Assembly (NCBI GenBank): GCA_002005505.1
Contig: KV908509.1
Location: 195,780-259,779, forward strand
Reading direction: 5' to 3'
DNA: 64,000 nt
Origin: Botryococcus braunii
Taxonomy: Eukaryota; Chlorophyta; Trebouxiophyceae
Shown here: one piece after another, positions 32,401 to 43,177 of the stretch
Numbering within the stretch: the first letter of the stretch is position 1
Layout of the letters: each line of letters starts with the position of its first letter
Notes under the pieces: generated by a model
Databases searched by the model: none
What the model saw: only the letters and a program-made list of their open reading frames with translations
What the model was told of the DNA's origin: nothing
Position numbers and translations under genes: made by a program

Positions 32401-34895
32401 GAGTGGGGCTAACTGAAAGTGACACACAGTCACAGGGACCAGGGGAAGTGGAGATAGATGAGTGCCTGTCTGAGAGCCCTGATTTTCATGTTAGTGATGA
32501 GAGGGGGGCAGCCACAGTCATGACTGCAAATGGTCCCAGGGAGCTGAGTTGCACGGGTGGGTCCTGTCCAGTGAATGAGTGTCATGTCAGTGGTGAGACC
32601 TGTGTGGAAACATCTGGCTCTCCCCATCAGTGGCATGAACTGGTAGGGGAAGGTGGTGACAGCCACAGTCCTGAGAGGAGACATTCCACTCTCTCGGAAT
32701 CAGCCAGAAATGTCTGTGCGAGCAGTACTGGGTCAGCATCCCAGTACTTGTGTGAGAGCCGAGAAGAGGAGGTGAATCAGGTGCACGGACAATGTGTGGT
32801 ACCACCAAATTACAAGTGCAGCCTGAGAGGTACCTGTGTCTGGGAGAAGGATGTCAGGGATGAGAGGTCACAGACTCTTGTGACACAACGTGAAAGTCAG
32901 AGACATACAAGTCAAGAAAGGAAGGGGAAGAAAAGGGGTGACCAGAGCCTACCTCCCTCTGCCTGTGAGAGCCCTCAAGAGCCTGAGCTTGAGAGGATGT
33001 GTCAGAGTGTGGATGTGGAGGTGAACCGGAAGCTCAGACAATGTGAGAAACCTCAAGACTATGGATGCTTCCCGGGAGGTACCTGTGTTTGGGAGGAAGA
33101 TGTGAGCGTGCGAGGCAACAAGTTGAGCAGTGCGAGGTGCGAATCCAAGAGAGAGAGAAACATGCGAGAAAGCCCTGATACCACTGAGAGAAAAGCTAGC
33201 TGTAGTGCGGCGAGTGTCAGTGGAAGAGTAGTGGGTTCTGAGGGTGCAACCAACGATTCTCCCAAGGGCAAGGGAGAGGAGGGGAAGCACACTGGGGTTA
33301 GATTTGGTAAAATCCATGTTCCCTCTAATTTAAGAGAAGCTCAGATGTCTCCTCAGTGGGAATACTGGAAGGCTGCGATGCAAGAAGAGCAGAATTCATT
33401 AGACACCCATGAGGTTATGGAATATGTTCCCAGACCTCATGGGCATAAGGTAATACCAGTTCACTGGATTTTCTCAGTGAAAATGGATGCACATGGCAAT
33501 GTGTTGAGATTCAAGGCAAGATTGGTTGCTCAGGGTTGTCGACAAATTCCTGGAGTAGATGTCATGGAGGTCTTTGCACCCACCAGCAGCTATGGAGCTA
33601 GGAGAACCTTGCTAGCTGTGGCTGCTAGGGAAGGTTATGAGATTCACCAGGTAGATGTTAAGACAGCTTTTCTCAATGGTGAGCTGGAGGAAGAAGTGTA
33701 TGTAACGCAACCTCCTGGATTTGAGAATGGTGATCGCAATACCGTGTGTCGACTCAAAAAGGCACTGTATGGCCTAAAGCAGGCCCCACGGGCCTGGCAT
33801 AAAACCCTGAATGACAAACTTGAAGTCATGGGGTATGAGGTGTGCAAGAGTGATGCTGGAGTTTATGTGAGATGCACTGAAGATGGGGGTAAATCCTATG
33901 TGCTAATTTATGTAGATGATCTCTTGATTGTATCCAAGAGCATGTCAGAGGTGGAGAGAGTGAAAGAGCTTCTCAAGAAAGAATTCACTATCCACGATTT
34001 AGGGGAAGTGAAGGATTTCTTAGGTTGTCAAGTCATGAGAGATAGAGAGAAGGGGTTAATCTCCCTGAGTTGCATTCCTAAGATAGATGCACTTGTGGAG
34101 AAGTTTGGTCTTGATCTTGAGTCAGTTGGGCCCGATACCCCAATGACAAAAGATTTTGTAATGTCTCAGATGCCTGCACCTAAGGATGGGAGTGATAGTA
34201 TTGGTGCTGGGAGTGTTCTGCCTCCTGGTCATCGATACTGTGAGTTAGTAGGGTCACTACTCTACATAGCTAACACCACTCGTCCTGATATATCCCAGGC
34301 TGTAGGAGTTCTGTCGAGGTACAGGATGTCACCCACAACAGCACACTGGAATGAGGCAATCCGTGTGTTGAAATATCTTAAGGGAACCCGAGACCTGGTT
34401 CTGATCCTTGGTGGAAAAGAAACAGAGTTGGAGGGATATGTTGATGCTGATTACGGTGGGGATCAAGACCACCGTTTCTCCACCACCGGCTTCGTTCTCA
34501 CTGTGTTTGGAGGAGCAGTTGTGTGGGGAAGTAAAAAGCAATCTGCTGTGGCTACTTCCACAGTAGAAGCAGAATTCATGGCAGCAAGTGCTGTTGTGAA
34601 GGAAGCTAATTGGCTGAGGGGATTCCTAGAGGAAATTGGTGTGTTACCCTGGATAGTGAAGATACATTGTGATAACCAAGGGTGCATCAACCATCTCAGG
34701 AATCCAGTGTATTCTAAACATACCAAACACATTGCAATCAGCTGTCACTTTGCTCGTGAAGCTATTGCAAAGGGGCAGGTTGACTTCAAATACATTCAGT
34801 CTGCCAGAAATGTGGCTGACATCTTCACTAAACCTCTAGTAAAATTAGTGTTTCAGGGTCATAGAAACTCACTGGGTCTTGCCAAGTTCTGGTGA
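29496..34895 (+). CDS. gag-pol: Copia IV Gag-Pol polyprotein, intact
   Basis: 1799 residues in one frame from ATG 29496 (MTSKKKSQSS). Order by residue: Gag with zinc knuckle CNYCNRKGHYWRDC at 267-280; proline-rich stretch near 330-345; aspartic protease (WLVDSGASVHLV, Asp370); integrase zinc region (LWHSRMGHPGE, about 515, to CPVHCEACIEGK) and core with Asp586, Asp649 and Glu685, the last two separated by 35 residues as expected. A Ser/Glu/Cys-rich linker of about 400 residues (790-1240) follows, containing two copies of a GTCVWE-DV block. RT has YVDD at 1472-1475. RNase H (VDADYGGDQ, Asp1650) ends with ADIFTKPL. The polyprotein yields particle, protease, integrase and RT for copy-and-paste transposition. 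All catalytic residues I can check are present. Confidence 0.97.
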   Translation: MTSKKKSQSSSGTSASVRETTTSTPVREPCTPSTSRGEGDELPKVIPTLVKVHIKLKEKGHNIMIWKNAYLAANEAKGSLPAVLEDMPGTTHDAAALLLLYESVPEEWHGELSDLSSAYVAYEYICRKFIGGYNLQANMDWLLEMSQGMKHDETISQYVSRMLNLKACLQRNNHPLLDSFVATQIVQGLPETAKETGSLSTAAGTPLNKLADLLRTTAVALGFDETAPRQPRVLAVPQGSNRVSTPGAVSGASPSPSTGQSDSKGVCNYCNRKGHYWRDCRKRRRDEETQRNVVAAVQQLQGMWPQGQPSMGGPHPPVAQLAHHGADAFPAWFQPPAPPPPPPEGMLYTISHNVLDSTISKPLQHSWLVDSGASVHLVNDVALLHNPIIHAKPIPLHLATSDATGCIIASGSVCILSPQRIPLWIHHVQCVPSATTNILSVSAALRDGAIFQTDNVGAFSYVSGPNHWRAQVTAEMGLYYIHSVVAVRGNSTSKHAASATKQPKSSILSHSCAKRYLWHSRMGHPGETWMQRLAKENLVTGIDTSLSPCTDCPVHCEACIEGKTARPSFGISTRPALEPLDRVHIDTVGPITPAAITGERFWVTVLDEASQWKAVIPVKSKDTISAAVRDLLVYWQTQRKTTVKCVRCDRGTEFLNARFKEFCASQGTKLETSAPYTPQQNGAAERANRTLKERTRTILSFAAASPTLWKEALETACTLLNMGPSTGRDLTPFELFWGYKPDVSLLRTWGCLAYVHIPDVQRPVFAPKTVPGMLTGYSASSKAYRIYMGGGIWRESRDVIFVEHLRGASRVGLSVTPAQSEEFLSPVPSEPSTTKQHPEPVKVSCGDDSEAEIQDSSVETVHSHISQEDTDSECPGPSGKAEPEPDPQRSTAPAEIRRTIEAALDLARGIHSDSGLQQQMMRAQESLRPTSLENSNLAADGLTRAQRHEQRTLARELLLSQEVGESRDRVGLTESDTQSQGPGEVEIDECLSESPDFHVSDERGAATVMTANGPRELSCTGGSCPVNECHVSGETCVETSGSPHQWHELVGEGGDSHSPERRHSTLSESARNVCASSTGSASQYLCESREEEVNQVHGQCVVPPNYKCSLRGTCVWEKDVRDERSQTLVTQRESQRHTSQERKGKKRGDQSLPPSACESPQEPELERMCQSVDVEVNRKLRQCEKPQDYGCFPGGTCVWEEDVSVRGNKLSSARCESKRERNMRESPDTTERKASCSAASVSGRVVGSEGATNDSPKGKGEEGKHTGVRFGKIHVPSNLREAQMSPQWEYWKAAMQEEQNSLDTHEVMEYVPRPHGHKVIPVHWIFSVKMDAHGNVLRFKARLVAQGCRQIPGVDVMEVFAPTSSYGARRTLLAVAAREGYEIHQVDVKTAFLNGELEEEVYVTQPPGFENGDRNTVCRLKKALYGLKQAPRAWHKTLNDKLEVMGYEVCKSDAGVYVRCTEDGGKSYVLIYVDDLLIVSKSMSEVERVKELLKKEFTIHDLGEVKDFLGCQVMRDREKGLISLSCIPKIDALVEKFGLDLESVGPDTPMTKDFVMSQMPAPKDGSDSIGAGSVLPPGHRYCELVGSLLYIANTTRPDISQAVGVLSRYRMSPTTAHWNEAIRVLKYLKGTRDLVLILGGKETELEGYVDADYGGDQDHRFSTTGFVLTVFGGAVVWGSKKQSAVATSTVEAEFMAASAVVKEANWLRGFLEEIGVLPWIVKIHCDNQGCINHLRNPVYSKHTKHIAISCHFAREAIAKGQVDFKYIQSARNVADIFTKPLVKLVFQGHRNSLGLAKFW

Positions 34896-34896
34896 G

Positions 34897-34913
34897 GAAA
34901 AGGCAAGGGGAAG
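34897..34913 (+). promoter_or_regulatory. Polypurine tract of copia IV
   Basis: ggaaaaggcaaggggaag directly before the 3' LTR, the expected plus-strand primer. The same tract precedes the 3' LTRs of copia A, D and III. Confidence 0.85.
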
Positions 34914-35283
34914 TGTTGTATTGGATGAGTTATTTATGCCTTTCCCTCAGTGGAGTAATAGTGGCTATTCCGTCAGTGACAATAATAAATGACTAATATG
35001 GGCGAAACTACAAAGACTTAGCGGTTAGGAACAATTTGAACGAAGATAAAGATAACGCAAGTTACAGACACGTTTAGTGCAGGAAGGTAGTGGTGCTAGC
35101 ACGGAGAGGCAAGGCACTTGTTTGGGACTTCACAAGCACTCCGGGTGTTTCCTTAAAGTTGCCCAATCAGTCCTTGATTGTTCATGTTCTAGACTCTACT
35201 CTTCGTCACACAGTAGAGCGAACTTTGACTCACACCCTCCGTGCCGCCACTGCACAGGAATACGCCAAGCCCATAACCTAACA
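34914..35283 (+). repeat. 3' LTR of copia IV
   Basis: 370 bp, no difference seen from the 5' LTR. It is followed by the duplication ATTTC and the resumption of copia III. Confidence 0.95.
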
Positions 35284-38200
35284 ATTTCCAGCTTCTCATT
35301 CAGGGTTTTATGCCAAGCACGAGGAGCTTGCTTCAGGCCATACAGGGCCTTCTTCAAGCGACACACAGTATTGCGATCACCATTCTCAAAGCCTGGAGGT
35401 TGTGTGACGTACACTTCCTCCTCCAACTCTCCATTGAGGAAGGCAGTCTTGACATCTACCTGATGAATTTCAAGCCCCTCCCTGGCAGCAACTGCCAGTA
35501 ATGCTCTCCTGGCCCCATAGCTGCTGGTTGGAGCAAATACCTCCATGACATCTACTCCAGGGATTTGCCTGCATCCTTGTGCTACTAATCTAGCCTTAAA
35601 TCTCACCACATTTCCATGAGCATCCATCTTCACTAAGAAGATCCAATGCACAGGAATTACTTTATGACCATGAGGTCTTGGAACATACTCCATAACCTCA
35701 TGGGTATCAAGTGAATTCTGTTCTTCTTGCATGGCTGCCTTCCAATATTCCCACTGTGGAGACATCTGAGCCTCTCTTAAATTAGAGGGAACATGAATCT
35801 TGCCAAATCTTACACCAGTGTGCTTCCCCTCATTTTCCAAACTCTTTGGAGACTTGTCACTTGCAACATCTGAACCCACTACTCTTCCACTGACACTCGC
35901 CGCACTACAGCTAGCAATTCTCTCAGCAGTGTCTGGGTTCTCTCTCATTCTTCTCTCTCTGGAGGATTCACACTGTGCACTGCTCAGCTTAGAGCTCCTC
36001 ACACTCCCATCATCTTCCCAAGCACAGGTACCTCCCAAGAAGCCTTTGTAATCAGGATACTTTCCACACTGTCTGGGCTTCTGGTTCACCTCCACATTCA
36101 CACGCTTACATGTCACTTGGGGCTCTGGCTCCAAGGGTCTCTCACAGGCAGTTGAGGAGGAGCACTGTTCAGTGCTGAGCTTCCCCTCATCCTCATATTG
36201 GGAGAGTCCGGAACTCTCACACTTTGTCACTTCAGGATGTGACCTCTCGTCCCTCACAGGATCCTCCCATGCACAGGTACCTCTCAGCTTGCACTGGTAA
36301 TTTGGCACACTCTCACATTGTCTGTGCAGCTGATTCACCTCCTCATCATGTCTCTTACATGGGTACTGGGAGGCTGTCCCAGTACTGCTCTCACATGCAT
36401 TACTGACTTTTCCTGAGAAGTTAGAGACGCACTTCTCAGGTCTGTGGCTGTCACCACTTTCCCTCCCCTGTTCACGTGGCAGGAGAAGGGAGCCAGTCTC
36501 TCTCAAATCAGATTCATCCCTTACAAACATCTCATTCACTGGGCAGGACCCTTCCATGCAACTCAGCTCCCCGGGACCATTTTCAGCCGAGTTTGAGGCT
36601 GCTCCTCTCACAGCACTAACATTCAGAACAGGTCTCTCATGGTGAAGTCCCTCTGCCTGCACTTCCCCTGGTCCCAGTGACAGTGTGTCACTTTCAGTAA
36701 TCCCCTCTTCTCCCTTGCACTCTCCCACCTCCTGTGACAGCAGGAGTTCCTTTGTTTGATTGCGTTGCTCAAGCCTTTGAGCCCGGGTTAAACCACGGAC
36801 CCGAAGGTAAATTCGAATTCTTCAATGCGGCAGGCCTCAGCAACTCCTGGGCTCGCAGCATTTGTTGCTGTAGTTCGTCACCAGGAATAGTGCCACGAGC
36901 CAGCTCCAATGCTGCTTCAATGGTCTGTTGGATGTTCTGCGGGACTCCCTCTCTTCGATGATCAGGCTCGGGCTCAGCCTTCTCAGGGGGTCCTTGGCCG
37001 TCTGGAACAGTGGTCTGCTGAAGATTAGGAGCTGGTTCTGCCTCACATTCTGCTTCCTGAGTTTCTGCCTCAGCAGACCTTGGACTGGGAGAGATAACTG
37101 ACACAGGGAACTGACGGGAAGCATGGTTCTCAGAGGGACTGGGGCACTGGAACTCCAGGGATTGTGTTGGAAGTTCACTCATGCCAACTCTGGAGGCTCC
37201 CCTGAGATGTTCCACAAATACAACATCCCTACTCTCTCTCCACACCCCCCCCCATGTATAGGCGGTAGGCCTTAGAAGATGCAGAATATCCTGTGAGCAT
37301 GCCTGGAGCAGTTTTGGGAGCAAATACAGGTCTCTGTACGTCTGGTATGTGGACATAAGCCAAGCAGCCCCAGGTGCGCAGAAGAGACACATCTGGCTTG
37401 TAACCCCAAAATAATTCAAGAGGAGTAAGGTTCCTGCCTGAACAAGGGCCCATATTAAGCAGGGTACAAGCTGTCTCGAGCGCCTCCTTCCAGAGGGTTG
37501 GGCTTGCTGCTGCGAAGGCAAGGATAGTCCGGGTTCTCTCCTTCAGCGTGCGGTTTGCTCGTTCTGCTACTCCATTTTGCTGTGGGGTGTAGGGGGCTGA
37601 GGTCTCCAGCTTAGTTCCCTGAGATGCACAGGATTCCTTGAACTTGGCATTAATGAATTCTGTGCCCCGATCACATCTGATGCACTTCACTGTCGTTTTC
37701 CTTTGGGTTTGCCAGTATACCAACAGGTCTCTAACTGCAGCACTTATGGTGTCCTTGGATTTAACTGGAATGACAGCTTTCCACTGTGAGGATTCATCCA
37801 CCACTGTAACCCACAGACGTTCCCCAGTGATGGCTGCAGGGGTGATGGGACCCACTGTGTCAATGTGCACTCTGTCAAGGGGTTCAAGGGCAGGTCTGCT
37901 GCTAGTCCCGAAAGAGGGTCTGACTGTCTTTCCCTCAATACATGCCTCACAGTGCACTGGACAATTATCACAAGGGAAGAGGGAAGTGTCAATTCCAGTC
38001 ACCAGTTCTTCCTTTGCAAGGCGCTGCATCCATGGTTCTCCTGGGTGTCCCATCCTGCTGTGCCACAGGTAGCGTCTGGAGCAGTTGTGAGAGGTGTTGC
38101 CGGATTTTGAGGTTTTGGCTGCATTGACAGTCAGCTTGGGGTGACTGCTTCCCCTGACTGCCACTAAATGATGGATATAGTACAGGCCCGTTTCAGCAAC

Positions 38201-39616
38201 AACCGAAACCCTCCAACTGTTTGGACCACTGACATGCACAAATGCCCCAACACTGTCTGTGTGGAATACTGCACCATCCCTCAAGGCAGCTGAGACAGAC
38301 AGGATATTTGTACTGGCTGAAGGAACACATTGCACGTGGTGAATCCAAAAGGGGATGCCTTGGGGGCTTAAGACACAGACTGATCCAGAGGCAATAATGC
38401 TCCCAGTAGCATCAGATGTAGCTAGATGCAATGGAATTGGTTTGGAATGAACAGTGGGATTATGCAGAAGGGCTGGATCATTCACAAGGTGGACTGATGC
38501 TCCACTATCCACCAGCCAGGAGTGCAGAGGGGGTTTGCCCAAAGTCCGGTCCAAGATATTGTGGGACACTGCATAGTGCCTACCTTCAGGTGGGGGAGGA
38601 GGAGGAGCAGGCGGTTGGAACCAGGCAGGAAATGCATCCGCCTGAGGGTGAGCCATCTGAGCAGCAGGTGGAGGAAGACTTCCCATGAGTGGCTGCCCCT
38701 GGCTCCACATACCCTGCAGCTGCTGCACTGCTGCCACAACGTTTCTCTGGGTCTCCTCATCTCTGTGTCGCTTACGGCAATCCCTCCAGTAATGCCCCTT
38801 TTTATTGCAATACTTGCACACTCCTCTGGTATCAGACTGTCCGGTTGAGGGCGAAGGACTGGCTCCACTGAATGCTCCAGGGGTGCTGACTCTGTTGCTG
38901 CCCTGAGGAACAGCCAAAACTCGTGGCTGACGTGGGGCAGTCTCATCAAACCCCAGAGCAACGGCTGTGGTCCTCAGCAGGTCTGCCAGCTTGTTGAGTG
39001 GGGTCCCTGCTGCTGTTGACAGGCTGCCTGTCTCCTTGGCTGCTTCAGGTAGACCCTGCACAATTTGGGTAGCTACAAAGCTATCCAGAAGAGGATGATT
39101 ATTCCTCTGAAGACATGCCTTCAGATTCAGCATGCGACTCACATATTGGGAAATGGTCTCGTCGTGCTTCATCCCCTGACTCATCTCCAACAGCCAGTCC
39201 ATGTTGGCTTGGAGATTATAACCCCCAATGAACTTCCTACAGATATATTCATATGCAACATATGCAGAGGATAAATCAGATAATTCCCCGTGCCACTCTT
39301 CGGGTACAGATTCATACAGCAACAGCAGTGCTGCAGCATCATGCGTGGTCCCAGGCATGTCCTCAAGTACTGCAGGCAGTGATCCCTTGGCCTCATTTGC
39401 TGCAAGGTACGCATTCTTCCAAATCATAATGTTGTGTCCCTTTTCTTTTAGCTTGATATGTACCTTCACAAGTGTAGGAATCACCTTTGGCAACTCATCA
39501 CCTTCTCCCCTGGACGTGCTGGGAGTGCAAGGCTCTCTCACAGGTGTTGAGGTAGTGGTCTCACTCACAGACGCAGAGGTTCCACTAGATGACTGACTCT
39601 TCTTCTTAGAAGTCAT
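35284..39616 (-). pseudogene. gag-pol: Copia III Gag-Pol, N-terminal and central part
   Basis: It starts at ATG 39616 and is open through Gag (zinc knuckle CKYCNKKGHYWRDC), protease (WLVDSGASVHLV), integrase zinc region and core (VHIDTVGPIT, CDRGTEF, NGVAERANR). A frameshift in a run of G (plus-strand c-run, about 37246-37255) breaks the frame just before VWRESRDV. A second frameshift lies in the linker at about 36795-36812. The linker has two GTCAWE-type blocks, as in copia IV. RT is open to the copia IV insertion point and continues at 28508. The first ~260 codons and ORF0 are almost identical in nucleotide sequence to copia IV; the rest is clearly more divergent. Confidence 0.92.
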
Positions 39617-39667
39617 AGTGTACACACTGAATGTCAGTTTCTAGCGTCAGAGGTACACTTAAACCAC

Positions 39668-40165
39668 TTACTCCACAATGCCTTCAAGGTCTGAATCAGT
39701 TTCCCACTCAGACTCGTCACGAATGTTAGGGATCAGCACATCCTGAAAGGCCTTCACTGGAATAGTTGCCAGTGCAGACTCAACCGCCAAATATGCAGTG
39801 TGCTCAGCAAATTCTTGCTCTCTGTTGAGCCACTTCGTTACACTACAATACCTCCGAAATTTCTCTTTGGTGATGAAACCTGGTTCCAAATTATCGAATG
39901 ATTGTTCCCAAGGAGTGAACTTGTATGCTGGATACGTGGGAAATCTTGAACCAAACCACGCTGGCAGGGGGAGAGGTCGTCCAACGTACAGATGAAACAC
40001 GTAGTCTTTTACAATGGCAGCCCGTTCGTCAGGAGTCCGATCTCCTTGCTGTCCTCCGTTTCTGATTCTATCGTTGTACGAAGGTGGACCGGTTCTTAAC
40101 CGAGCAGGAACGTCGACGTTGGTAGTCTTGCGAGCAGTCTGCTTCGGTCTGCGGCGCTTGGCCAT
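39668..40165 (-). CDS. ORF0 of copia III
   Basis: 165 residues from ATG 40165, unbroken. Nearly identical to ORF0 of copia IV (MAKRRRPKQTARK start, YPAYKFTPWE core, acidic end), with only a few substitutions such as Phe to Leu near the WFGSRF block. It ends 51 bases before the gag ATG at 39616. Function unknown. It remains open although the gag-pol next to it is frameshifted. Confidence 0.78.
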   Translation of the reverse strand: MAKRRRPKQTARKTTNVDVPARLRTGPPSYNDRIRNGGQQGDRTPDERAAIVKDYVFHLYVGRPLPLPAWFGSRFPTYPAYKFTPWEQSFDNLEPGFITKEKFRRYCSVTKWLNREQEFAEHTAYLAVESALATIPVKAFQDVLIPNIRDESEWETDSDLEGIVE

Positions 40166-40218
40166 ACAGCTTCTCGTCTCCGATTCTTGAGCCAGCCACA
40201 CACTCAACGGGAGAGTGG

Positions 40219-40231
40219 TGGGCCCATAACC
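40219..40231 (-). promoter_or_regulatory. Primer-binding site of copia III (half-tRNA type)
   Basis: On the minus strand it reads GGTTATGGGCCCA directly after the LTR. Together with the LTR end it forms the 10-bp inverted repeat at 40222-40246. Confidence 0.9.
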
Positions 40232-40926
40232 TGTTAGGTTATGGGCTTGGCGTATTCCTGTGTGGTGGCAGCACGGAGGGTGTTAGACCAGTGTCGGCTC
40301 TACTGTGTGACGAGAAGTAGAGAAAGAGACACTGTCAATCAAGGACTGATTGGCAACGTGAGTGAAGCACCCGAAGTGCTGTGATAGTCCCAATCAAGTC
40401 TATTACAACATGCACTCTATCACTCTCGTAACAACGGAATTCAAACTACCCTAGTCTGTTCTCACTCAGTTCTGGGTGGTCTCATTGTCCGATGAATGGA
40501 AAGTCAAGCGCATACACCTAACATAATAAACTAAAAGCATTCAGAGTCTCAAACAAGCTATCCTAACTATGCACACATTACCTGTGTGGTGGCAGCACGG
40601 AGGGTGTTAGACCAGTGTCGGCTCTACTGTGTGACGAGAAGTAGAGAAAGAGACACTGTCAATCAAGGACTGATTGGCAACGTGAGTGAAGCACCCGAAG
40701 TGCTGTGATAGTCCCAATCAAGTGCCTTGCCTTGCTGCGCAGCCACCACTACCTTCTTGCAACAAACGTGTGTGTAACTTGCGTTACTGCTATCCACATT
40801 CAAATGTACATAACCTAGTGCTGAGTCACGTCTCGGCCCGATTTGTCTTGTATTATTGTCTCTGGCGGAATTGCCAATATTACTCGTGTGAGGGAAAGGC
40901 ACTAAATATTATTATCTATTACAACA
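40232..40926 (-). repeat. 5' LTR of copia III
   Basis: 695 bp. It differs from 26722-27416 at about three positions. Terminal module 40258-40399, inner module 40582-40723 (plus coordinates). Confidence 0.93.
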
Positions 40927-42585
40927 CTTTCACATGGGGACAGGAGTGTATCAATTCCAGTGACCAGTTGTTCCTTGCTCAGACGTATCATCCAAGGTTC
41001 TCCTGGGTGTCCCATCCTGCTATGCCACAAAAAACTTCTGGCGCAGTCATGTTTTGGGATATTCTTGCACTTGTTCTTCACTGCAGCTGTGACTGGGGAG
41101 AGGGTCTTCTTTGTGACAACAGGGAAGCAGTCATGTATATAATACAGACCGTTTTCTGATCTGACGGACATTCTCCACCCATTCGGACCAGACATTGCAG
41201 TGAATGCACCCACATTGTCTGTGGTAAAGCAAGCTCCGTCCCGGAGGGCAGCAGACACTGACAGGATATTTGTTGTGGCCTACGGAACACACTGAACATG
41301 GTGCAGCCACAGAGGAATACCCTGTGGGGTCAATAGGCATACTGATCCAGTAGCAACGATTCCTCCTGTAGCATCAGACGTGGCAAGCTGTAGAGGAATG
41401 GGTGTGGCATGTACTGTGGGGGCATGCAGCAATGACATAGTATTGACAAGATGGACTTAGGCTCCACTGTCAACTAACCACGACTGTTTGGACAGCTTGC
41501 TGTTGAAGGAGTCTAGCACATTGTAGGATACCACGTATGGCATACCTTCTGGTGGAGGTGAAGGTGGGCCAGGAGGTGGGTGCAGCAGGGGAAAAGCTCC
41601 ATCTCCAGGGAACGCATGGACTGCTGGAGGAGGCTGAGGTCCTCCAGGAAGCTGTCCTTGGGGCCACATGCCTGCCAATTGCTGGACTGTTGCCACAACA
41701 TTTCTCTGCGTTTCTGAGTCCCTCTGCCTCGTGCGACAGTCTCTCCAGAAATGCCCCTTCTTGTGACAGTAGTTGCACGTCCCACGTACCTCGGTCTTAG
41801 GATCGGTGTCAGCAGGCTGCCTGGGCTGGTTCACCACACAGGCAGCAGGGGCAGGGATCGTTGCAGCTGGGGCAGGCTGGGCCATCATGACCCTTGCAGG
41901 CTGGTCTTCATCATCGTTATATCCGATTGCTTCTGCTACAGTGGAAATGAGGTCTGCCAGTTGGTCCAAGGGATGGGCAACGGCAGTGGGCAGCAGTCCT
42001 GGCGTGTTTGCAGCAGCATGCAGTCCTTGCACAATCTGAGTTGCCACATGTCCGTCCAGCAGATCATGAACATTGTTTTTCAGACAATTCTTGAGATTGA
42101 TCATCCTATTCACATACTGAGATATTGATTCTCCCTGTCTCATGCCGACATGCTAGACATCTCTTTTAGCCAGTCTGCATTGGCCTGAACATTGCCTCCA
42201 CCAGTGAATTTTTTGCAAATGTGGATATATGCATCATACGCAGAAGGTTTGCTAGACACTTCTCCCAGCCAGTCTTCCGGGACTGATTCATACAGCAGGA
42301 GCAAGGCAGCAGCATTGTGGGTAGTGCCAGGCATGGCTTCTTGAACAGCAGGCAATGAGCCTTTGAATAATTTGCTTCAATGAAAGCATTATTCCACACT
42401 TTGAAGTTCTGACCTTTAGCCTGTAGTTTCACGTGAACCTTGACCTGGGTGGCAATGAACTGGGGCAGGCTGTCTCCTTCTCCTGTGGATGTGCTGGGGG
42501 TACAGGGTTCTCTGGTAGGTGTTGATGTAGACTGTTCGCTGGCTGACTTTGATGCCTCAAAGGTGCTCGAACCCTTCTTCTTCAT
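40927..42585 (-). pseudogene. gag-pol: Copia II Gag, protease and integrase N-part, degenerate
   Basis: It starts at ATG 42585 (MKKKGSSTFEAS). Gag is broken by a frameshift near 42362 and a stop/frameshift near 42140. It continues with the zinc knuckle CNYCHKKGHFWRDC, a proline-rich stretch and protease WLVDSGA. There a TAA replaces the next Ser codon at about 41457-41459. Another stop (TAG at 41280-41282) lies in the VPSATTN-type block. The integrase zinc region (LWHSRMGHPGE) follows and is cut by copia III. The sequence resumes at 26721. Confidence 0.88.
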
Positions 42586-42599
42586 TCTGATGGGGTTGG

Positions 42600-43124
42600 T
42601 TAGTTGTCGCTCCTTTCAGAGAGTCGGGAGTCTCCGTCTTCGTCCTCACTGTCTGTCTCCGTGAGCCACTCGTCCACGTGGTAGCCCTCGCTGTGGAGTA
42701 TTAATCTATTGATAAAGCTGTCTCCCAGGCTGCTCAATGCCAACTCAATAGCTGCGTAGGCTGCTTTCTCCGTCCAGTATGCTTCTTGCGACGGTCCTCC
42801 CGTCTGCTGTAGGCACCTCTCAAAAATTGCTCTGGTCAGGAATCCAGGCTCTCCGTTGATGAACGAAACTTCCCACACTGTAAATTTGTAGGCTGGATAT
42901 CTTGGGAAGCGATCCTGAAACCACTGTGGAGGCGTGAGAGCTCCCAGTCCGTAAGCTGCGTTGACGAAGTCTTTCACAAGAAATGCTCGTTCTTCAATTG
43001 TTCGTGGTCCTCTCTCTCCTTCTGCCTTTCTTCGCTCGTTATATGACGGAGGGGGAGGTGGTGGTGGTCTAACAGGTCCAGGTGCGCCAGCGCGCATGCG
43101 TCCACTTTGCCTCGTTCGCGCCAT
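42600..43124 (-). CDS. ORF0 of copia II
   Basis: 174 residues from ATG 43124 (MARTRQSGRM), unbroken although the rest of copia II is heavily damaged. It shares with copia IV/III ORF0 the blocks PSYN-R, ERAFLVKDFV, WFQDRF, YPAYKFTVWEVSF, EPGFLT and an acidic tail. It also has a run of seven prolines near residue 25. The stop lies only 14 bases before the gag ATG and in another frame. Function unknown. Confidence 0.72.
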   Translation of the reverse strand: MARTRQSGRMRAGAPGPVRPPPPPPPSYNERRKAEGERGPRTIEERAFLVKDFVNAAYGLGALTPPQWFQDRFPRYPAYKFTVWEVSFINGEPGFLTRAIFERCLQQTGGPSQEAYWTEKAAYAAIELALSSLGDSFINRLILHSEGYHVDEWLTETDSEDEDGDSRLSERSDN

Positions 43125-43177
43125 CGCAGATGACTTTGCTCGAGTTATACATCTTACATGCCCAGCATAAGAGGTGG

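Larger units (their letters stand above)
28509..35283 (+). mobile_element. Copia IV, apparently complete Ty1/copia element inside copia III
   Basis: 370-bp LTRs with no difference that I can see, target duplication ATTTC (28504-28508 and 35284-35288), primer site, ORF0, a single unbroken gag-pol frame and a polypurine tract. Everything expected of an autonomous element is present, so it is a candidate for recent activity. Its LTR has a single module, while the closely related copia III has two. Confidence 0.95.
26722..40926 (-). mobile_element. Copia III, Ty1/copia element inside copia II, split by copia IV
   Basis: Two 695-bp LTRs, a primer site, ORF0 and gag-pol on the minus strand. The target duplication, read on the plus strand, is CTTTC (26717-26721 and 40927-40931). 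I count about three differences between the LTRs, so the insertion is fairly recent. Gag-pol has two frameshifts and is interrupted by copia IV at 28509-35283. Confidence 0.93.

Noticed and set aside
36734..40000. Plus-strand frames opposite copia III gag-pol
   Set aside because: They are mirror frames of the real minus-strand coding sequence, with no motifs of their own.
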